Shown: in pieces, positions 57,190 through 64,000 of the stretch
Layout of the letters: each line of letters opens with the position of its first letter
How positions within the stretch are numbered: the first letter of the stretch is position 1
NCBI GenBank assembly: GCA_032622095.1
Contig: CP136061.1
Span: forward strand, 255,945,582-256,009,581
DNA: 64,000 bases
DNA from: Siphonodentalium dalli
Taxonomy: Eukaryota > Mollusca > Scaphopoda > Gadilida > Siphonodentaliidae
Direction of reading: 5' to 3'
Position numbers and translations under genes: made by a program
Notes under the pieces: model-generated
What the model was told of the DNA's origin: nothing
Seen by the model: only the letters and a program-made list of their open reading frames with translations
Databases searched by the model: none

Positions 57190-57303
57190 ATGGAACCGAA
57201 ACTAACCATTATATTACTTGGAGTTCTGGTGGAGCTCTCCGCTTCATATACTCAGGATGTTCATTTCACTCATAACATGTCGTCATGTCGATTTCAACGA
57301 TAG
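57190..57303 (+). CDS. 37-codon putative secreted peptide or first exon
   Basis: ATG 57190, TAG 57301-57303. The frame gives MEPKLTIILLGVLVELSA, a good signal peptide with a likely cleavage at SA-SYT, then TQDVHFTHNMSSCRFQR. It could be a tiny secreted peptide with one Cys, or exon 1 of a larger gene. A neighbouring plus frame offset by two bases (57285-57380) reads DKQRHRVTFTIDRIRVELNV and reaches a donor-like GTATGTG near 57383, so a frameshift joining the two is possible. Confidence 0.35.
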   Translation: MEPKLTIILLGVLVELSASYTQDVHFTHNMSSCRFQR

Positions 57304-58615
57304 TCGACAAACAACGGCATCGTGTAACTTTCACCATTGACCGAATTCGCGTGGAACTGAATGTATCTTCTGCTTTGTTCATAAGTATGTGTTTTCATTT
57401 TATTCAAGAAAATAGAATATATATGTATTATCGGATGCATGTAAGCATGCAGACTTATGATAACAATCAAATCCATATTAAATAGTATCTTATTTCCTTT
57501 CGCACGGTATAGTCTCTATAGAACCATGCAGTATTGATCAACTGCTGTGAATCAGTTGGAAAATAAATCTTTGATATGCACGTAGATCGTGATCGTGTTG
57601 AGTTGTGGTGATTTTAGTTTATTTAAAACACATTAAAACTTCCTAGGGTCCAATGATTTGATCCAGTAGAGTGCCGGAGTAGACCCGTTATAAATTTAAC
57701 ATGGACCTACTTTCCCTTATAAATAAAAATAAATAAATAATTTTATGACGTTTATATAAATAGGAGAATGTTGCACGTCGACTTATTTGGGTTGGCCTCT
57801 TGGCAGTCGATTACAACATTAATGCTTTAAGCCGACCGATCTACTCTGCGACATTCGTGCTCCCCAAATTCAAAACAACAGCGTCGTATTAGATAATAAT
57901 TGGTGACGTCACAAAATCAGATATAGTCTATATACGACCCTAAGCGTCCGGCTTTGGTTCGTTATTATTCTTTATATCTTACGAAATTGTTTTGTTTTTT
58001 GTATGAAATATATGTTTGTTAAAAAGTGGATGTCGTTTACAATGTGTAATATGAGCTTTACACATACATATCCAATTGAATATAACATGTAAAATGAATG
58101 CAAATAAATTCGCAAAATCAAACTTAATTTCCTGGATTCTTGATGAAATGGAGAATTTGCATCATAATTTATAAATATTAAAATATTGAGTTATATCTAA
58201 AATGTAACATGTTTGATAATAAAGTAGCGAGATAAAAATTGGAATATTGAATTGCAATTGAACAAATTAATACAGAAGTTGACAATCCATAGAATAAAAC
58301 CCTAACTGTCATGATCGGGAAGTTCCATTTGCACTCATATGCACACCATCATCCAATACAATCCCCTTAGTACTATTTGAAAATGTTCGGTTCTTTGACG
58401 GTGATGCAACTGGAACTTATATGCTAAGGTGTACGAACAAGAAGTTCCCTATAGAAAACAACACTCTAGAATTCGACGGATAATCCATGTGCCAAACTTA
58501 CCTGTGACACTCGTGTGGACCTGAACGATTCTGCTATGTGAACGAATCCGGTCACGGGTATTTCTCTATCAAAGCTCGCTAACCTATCCGAGCTCCGAGA
58601 ATACGAACAGCTATC
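57304..58615. other. No gene recognised
   Basis: AT-rich. No element or exon could be named beyond the 57285-57380 frame described with the preceding entry. Confidence 0.4.
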
Positions 58616-58616
58616 A

Positions 58617-59648
58617 AAATATGTTAAGGTACGAATCCCATAAATATGTTAAGGTACGAATCCCATAATAAATATGTCAAGGTACGAATCCCATAATAAA
58701 TATGTTAAGGTACGAATCCCATAATAAATATGTTAAGGTACGAATCCCATAATAAATATGTCAAGGTACGAATCCCATAATACATATGTTAAGGAACGAA
58801 TCCCATAATAAATATGTTAAGGTACGAATCCCATAATAAATATGTTAAGGAACGAATCCCATAATAAATATGTTAAGGTACAAATCCCATAATAAATATG
58901 TTACGGTACGAATCCCATAATAAATATGTTAAGGAACGAATCCCATAATAAATATGTTAAGGTACGAATCCCATAATAAATATGTTAAGGTACGAATACC
59001 ATAATAAATATGTTAAGGAACGAATCCCATAATAAATATGTTAGTGTACGAATCCCATAATAAATATGTTAAGGTACGAATCCCATAATAAATATGTTAA
59101 GGTACGAATCCCATAATAAATATGTCAAGGTACAAATCCCATAATAAATATGTTAAGGTACGAATCCCATAATAAATATGTTAAGGTACGAATCCCATAA
59201 TAAATATGTTAAGGTACGAATCCCATAATAAATATGTTAAGGAACGAATCCCATAATAAATATGTTAAGGTACGAATCACATAATAAATATGTTAAGGAA
59301 CGAATCCCATAATAAATATGTTAAGGTACAAATCCCATAATACATATGTTAAGGTACGCATCCCATAATAAATATGTTAAGGTACGAATTCCATAATAAA
59401 TATGTTAAGGTACGAATCCCATAATACACATTTTAAGGTACGCATACCATAATAAACATTTTAAGGAACGAATTCCATAATAAATATGTTAAGGTACGAA
59501 TCCCATAATAAATATTTTAAGGTACGCATACCATAATAAACATTTTAAGGTACGAATTCCATAATAAATATGTTAAGGTACGAATCCCATAATAAATATG
59601 TTAAGGTACGCATCCCATAATAAATATTTTAAGGTACGAATTTCATAA
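58617..59648. repeat. 28-bp minisatellite, about 37 copies
   Basis: Unit TAAATATGTTAAGGTACGAA + TCCCATAA with point variants (GTTAAGGAACG, GTCAAGG, ATTTTAAGG near the right end). The right-end units are the most divergent. Confidence 0.95.
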
Positions 59649-61180
59649 AACATCTCCATTGGATCAGATTGGATCGAAATTCTTAATATTGGCTGTAGTA
59701 GAGGCTCTTAGTACTCCTGTGTGCACATTGTGAAGAAATATAGCGACTATGCCAATGACGTTGCTTGATATCTCAGGCACCATAAAACAAATGTTAGACA
59801 CATTATGGTCGCGATTAGGTGGATTTATGACGTCATCAAGATGGCCGCCATACACAATTTCACAGTATGCACCGAGTCAGTTTGATTAATATCTACTTGA
59901 GAATTTACTATAGAAATTTGATTATCTCACCACTGGTGTGAAACTAATACACCATACTTCCATTTGATAGAAAAAGAGGCCACCATAAACGAAGATGGCC
60001 GTCAAAATGGCGACCGAAATTCGGAAAATTTATGATTTTTCACACTTTCCTCTTAAATCATTAACGGATGTTTGAAATTTGTAACGAATAAACAACTAAA
60101 TTTAAATACATTCTAGTATCCAACCATTTCTACAACATAATATGTCATTTTTCGGATCTTATTCCTGCCAGCTGTCTTTAAAATGTGAATACAAAAATGT
60201 GCTATGAAAGTTAACCAAAATTCAATTATGTGATTCTAGCCAAGAGTTGAACAGAAAATTACTGAATGTGATGAAGATAATGTAAACCGGTTTTAAATAT
60301 GTGAATTGCCATATAGTTACACTGAAAATAGTGCATTTTCGTTTAAGATGGCGACCAAGATGGCTGCCAAAATTGAGAAATCACCAAAATCTGTCCAATT
60401 TTGATTGATATCACTCATTTGTTGGGGAAAAGTAAATATATGTGAATATGTGCTACTTTTTTGCGGAAATCCATGAACTTATGGAATAATTTGTATATTT
60501 GGTGAACCATATAGCTGCTTATACCCGAGAATTCAACAAAATTATCCAAGAAAATGAAGTCAAATCATCTTCATGGCAGCAGCACAAAATTGCAGAATGG
60601 GCACTGAGTGAGGAAGAAAATTTAACACAGAAAATAAAAAATATTCTACGGCAATGATAAAATTGCACCAAGCTACCTTTTGAAAGAACAAGATTGATAA
60701 AAAAAAAAACCAAGATGTTTGTCAAAATGGCGACCGATAGATAGAAATGTGTTGAATTGTTACACATGCCCCTTACATCATTTTCGGTTATTTGTAAACT
60801 TAGGCGAGTAGGACTTATCTTTGATTTTATCAGTTATGACACAAAGTACTTTGGAAAAAATGTTATGCTGTAATTTGAGTCTAATTGTTGTCCATACTCC
60901 GAAAAATGCTAATTAAATAATGCGCTATGTAATTTCACAAATAAACTTGCTTCTCGAGGTTCTAGATTAACATTGGACATAAATATGCATAAAAAAATAA
61001 ACAAAAGTGTACACAGTTTAAATATCGTTAGTGTCATTCAATTACACTCGACATTAATCTTTTTGACCCAAGATGGTCACCAGAATGGCCGCCAAAACAC
61101 ACAGTTATAAAATGTGACAAATGGTTATATTCTCAAACGGCATTTAGCAAAGGAGGTGGATATATTCGCCCAATCTAAAT
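59649..61180. repeat. Degenerate ~724-bp repeat with AAGATGGC motifs
   Basis: GTCAAAATGGCGACCGA occurs at 60001 and 60721; the words GC(T/C)GCCAAAA at 60363 and 61088 are likewise about 725 apart, and half-period (~360 bp) copies of (A)AGATGGC lie between. So two ancient copies of a dimeric unit can be traced. No coding frame. Confidence 0.55.
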
Positions 61181-62125
61181 GAGATACTATCATGTTAAGG
61201 TATATTGTGACTATGTTTGACCAAACATAGTTTGTTTATAATAGAGAATATATCAGAATTGACTCTTAGAAAACTAACATGAAATTGCCCAATATAATTT
61301 AAACGATCCTGCCCGTTCCTGTGAAGGAAGTCAAACCGGATATGTGCTGACTGTATCATTAGAAGAGCATAACGAGTACTCGAACGCAAAAGAATCCCTG
61401 CAGTCATAATACAGACAGAAATCCAACTTTATGGCTTTATAATTTCGTTTGGGGCATATCTGCTTTATTCGTTGCCTATTCTTAATGAATTGTTGACCAC
61501 GTTGATTTCGCCCGGCCATACAATTTAGAAGATTCGGGAACAATGTCACACATTAACTTCATCGAAGTCGAAGTTGCATTGCTATCATACTGCCACCGGG
61601 AAATATAATTGCTCAACTTAGAAATACACAGGCTTTGCATGTTAGTGCAAACATTATTTCGTATTTAATTATGAAAAGTTGTGTCTAATAAGGTACAATA
61701 AGGGGAGATTGCATTGTTCAGTTTCTTGTTTTTGGCATAACTGTGTTTCATCACCCGAAATTCGTTTGAATAGTTGAGACATTGTCACACTTCTCAGGAC
61801 GTGAGTCAGCACATGTACCGCTCTTGTTACTTCGTCCAATGGATGGTCACATTGATGGTAGTCTATCTACAACCAACTCACCCCAGCAACTACAGTTGAA
61901 TTACAAACTCATCTCGCAAGCTAACAGAGCTCACCACAAAACTATCCGACTGCATATCAGAGACTCCATATATAATGTTTGCTTCGGTTGTGGAATGAAG
62001 AGTCCATAATACAGATTTGATAAATAAATTTCAATACGACCGCTGACCTCATAGCAGATACATTTCATATTCAATTCGATGTAGTCTAACAGAACTGTGC
62101 ACATAACCGAGTTAATGCTTGTCAG
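61181..62125. other. No gene recognised
   Basis: Short frames on both strands (61195-61549 minus; 61782-62009 plus) contain no motif I know and no clear splice borders. Confidence 0.35.
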
Positions 62126-62131
62126 TTTATT
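62126..62131 (-). terminator. Polyadenylation signal AATAAA (minus)
   Basis: TTTATT on the plus strand, placed 40 bases downstream of the minus-strand stop at 62171; consistent with a short 3' UTR for the small membrane ORF. Confidence 0.35.
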
Positions 62132-62170
62132 TCAGAGTATGTCAAAACATCTGTATCGGGCAAAAATAGC

Positions 62171-62359
62171 CTAAGGGTTGTCATTTTCCATGTCGAGTCC
62201 ATCAAGTGACAATAACGGCTCCTCAACTTCTTCCTGGTTGGCAAAGAAAAAATATCGTGAAATCAAAATGCCTATGCCTAGTGCCTGGATATTTAGTGAT
62301 AAAATACCCCATCGAAACACCAGAAGCTCATCTTTGGTCCATGCCATATGATGGTGCAT
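62171..62359 (-). CDS. 62-residue putative single-pass membrane protein
   Basis: Minus ATG at 62359, stop at 62171. N-terminus MHHHMAWTKDELLVFRW, one hydrophobic segment (GILSLNIQALGIGILISRYF), then an acidic tail with EEVEEPLLSLDGLD including a dileucine-type EEPLL. A canonical AATAAA lies 40 bases past the stop (62131-62126). No acceptor AG directly precedes it, so it may be a one-exon micropeptide or the end of an exon of a larger transporter. No homologue recognised. Confidence 0.35.
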   Translation of the reverse strand: MHHHMAWTKDELLVFRWGILSLNIQALGIGILISRYFFFANQEEVEEPLLSLDGLDMENDNP

Positions 62360-62689
62360 CGAAGTAATGAATACAGTGACGGGTCACAAGATCATTTAAT
62401 GGAACGTTTATTAAGATTTCTTGCAAAACGTCCACATGGGGACATTCATTAGCATTATACACCAACTGTTAGTTCACAGAAAGTAAAGATCTTCGAATCA
62501 CAGAAACCCGAATCTCGAACGAAATCCTTTAGATCTAATTGTCCATCGAACAAATGTAGTTTATAGTATTTGCTGGCAAGCCGTACAACCATAATAGTCG
62601 GATCCACAAGTATGTCAATTACAAGCTTGGATTATGGATACTGCGCAAAAGTTGGAAGTAATAGATATAGACAATAGTTATCTGTCATC

Positions 62690-62812
62690 AGCGACGAACG
62701 AAGTTTCTCCTCGAGTGAGATGCGGATGATTATTTTTCACGAGGCGTTAGGCGAGTGAAAAATAATCCTCGCATCTCACGAGAGGAGAAACTTCGTTCGT
62801 AACTAACGACAG
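62690..62812. mobile_element. Foldback MITE, ~50-bp arms
   Basis: GACGAACGAAGTTTCTCCTC ... GATTATTTTTCAC (62694-62740) pairs with GTGAAAAATAATCCTCGCAT ... GAGAAACTTCGTTCGT (62755-62800); outer parts CTGTC and GACAG also invert. Loop contains GAGGCGTTAGGCGA. No coding. Confidence 0.75.
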
Positions 62813-63160
62813 TTAACTATTGTGTTTATTATATTTTCCACAACAGTTTGTCACGGCACAACTCTAATAAAATGCATTGATGAGATGTTTCCGATTCTGA
62901 ACATTGACCTAAATGTTTCCGTTAAAAGTAAGCGCAATGATAACGTAACAACCAAAATAAGGTAAATATATAACGTCATTCATTCATGATGTTTTACTAT
63001 TGTCGCGCGCGCAATATTATTTTACCTCATATAAGGAAAGTGACGTCATTTCATTGACTGATTTCTCATATTGCCACCAACTTCAAAGGGGATTGTTTCG
63101 GACGGATTTTTCAAACAAACAACAAACTTTATTGATTAAATTAGTAACTGTTTAGAATGT
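62813..63160. other. No gene recognised
   Basis: AT-rich flank; nothing identified. Confidence 0.4.
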
Positions 63161-63167
63161 CATTGGT

Positions 63168-63355
63168 GATTCCAGACGATCCGAATCCGAATCCGACAGC
63201 ATTTTTAAAAATCCGACTCCGAATCAGAATCCGACGACAATTCTGAATCCGATCCGGATCTGAATCCGATTGTTTAAACATTGTAAATCCGATCAGAATC
63301 CCAATCCGATCGGATTCGGATCGGATCGGATTCGGATTATCGGATCCGACGCACA
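63168..63355. repeat. Degenerate (CGAATC)n / (GGATCG)n repeat with strand switch
   Basis: Hexamer-like CCGAATC/AATCCGA words dominate the left part and GGATCGGATCGGATTCGGAT the right part, so the array inverts near 63300 and can fold back. The minus frame (Ser/Asp/Arg repeats) is an artefact. Confidence 0.75.
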
Positions 63356-64000
63356 TCACTAGTTGATATATAATAAGCATTCGGAGCATATCCGCGGAAC
63401 TTGAAGTTGAACTGCTTGAAGATTACGTAACTCGGGACGGACTCGCGAGGTTGGGATACATATTCCGGCATTGCTGGGATTAGGATAAACCTCTGGGAGT
63501 AGGATAACATCGTGGCACTTCCGGGAGTGGGGATACGATTATTATTTTGGCTGAAAAAGCTACTGAAAATATAACAAATAACAATGTTATGCTTGAATTG
63601 AGAGAAGATTGTGGATTGTTAGCTATTTGAAGAGTCCATAACTGAAATTGACTTCAACTATTGCTCAGGAATGTATAATAATTCAACGTTTAACGATATG
63701 AGTTTTCTGCAGACCTGATTTCATTGTAGTGGGATATCAAATGTTCCTGTATAAAACATCTGGAAAGAATACTACAAACTGTCCACCCAATAATAATACA
63801 CGTACATCAACATGTCGGTGAGTTGAATTGCCTCTACAGCCAAGTCGAACTGTGCATTGGTGCGAGAAATTATTATCAATTTTATCTGGAACATTGCCGA
63901 TAGCCGATACAATTACAGAAAAATGCAGGAATTTAAAGAAATTTTGGTGTGAATATGTTTCTTGTATGACATTTTTATGAGACCGCATAACGCAAGCATG
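63356..64000. other. No gene recognised
   Basis: AT-rich; minus frame 63737-63988 (83 residues) has no domain and no splice support. Confidence 0.4.

Overview
The window is AT-rich, intron-bearing animal DNA dominated by transposable elements and tandem repeats. The evidence for an animal is class-B-like seven-transmembrane receptor exons with GT/AG splice borders, a thrombospondin type 1 exon, and Ty3/Gypsy, Jockey-like, Helitron/HINE, Tc1/mariner-like and piggyBac-like remnants. The receptor has a somatomedin-B-like ectodomain and a leucine-proline-glycine motif after TM1, as in lophotrochozoan Methuselah-like/adhesion receptors. The Helitrons carry a tetranucleotide microsatellite plus tandem core repeats, like the 'pearl' elements of bivalves. 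I therefore favour a lophotrochozoan, probably a bivalve mollusc; this is inference. No bacterial operon, CRISPR array or rRNA was seen.

Layout. 0-1.4 kb: dead Ty3/Gypsy pol. 2.4-7.1 kb (minus): receptor gene or pseudogene, with a candidate signal-peptide exon at 22.7 kb. The receptor coding exon is split by a 459-bp TTAA-flanked MITE, and removing the MITE with one TTAA rejoins the frame. 9.2 kb: 22-bp minisatellite. 11.56-15.62 kb: head-to-tail array of seven Helitron-like units. 16.0-17.6 kb: non-LTR 3' end and a Gypsy pol fragment split by a second TTAA MITE. 17.8-21.8 kb: two copies of a dispersed repeat; a third copy lies inverted at 45.1-47.5 kb. 23.3-24.0 kb: 25-bp minisatellite. 24.5, 25.1 and 34.2 kb: foldback elements with the same palindromic cassette as the TTAA MITEs. 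27.2-27.9 kb: mosaic Helitron. 28.8-29.8 kb: 42-bp minisatellite. 32.6-33.0 kb: three tandem mariner-like MITEs. 36.7-39.8 kb: apparently identical 1,555-bp tandem duplication. 40.5-45.1 kb (minus): nearly intact Jockey-like non-LTR retrotransposon with a 929-residue endonuclease/reverse transcriptase. 49-51 kb: foldback element, non-LTR tail and a possible exon. 53.1-56.2 kb (plus): signal-peptide exon and a TSP1 exon with compatible phases. 57.2 kb: 37-codon putative secreted peptide. 58.6-59.65 kb: 28-bp minisatellite. 60-61.2 kb: degenerate ~724-bp repeat. 62.2 kb (minus): 62-residue single-pass membrane ORF. The rest is AT-rich DNA without recognisable genes.

The most interesting structure is a 69-bp near-perfect palindrome present ten times, always as an inverted pair, carried inside two unrelated MITE shells (TTAA/piggyBac-like, and one ending TGACCCGCC). 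Two carriers sit inside coding sequence (receptor, Gypsy integrase). The second is the tandem Helitron array, whose last unit carries seven perfect TCAAGGTCA-type nuclear-receptor sites, four of them on a 131-bp period.
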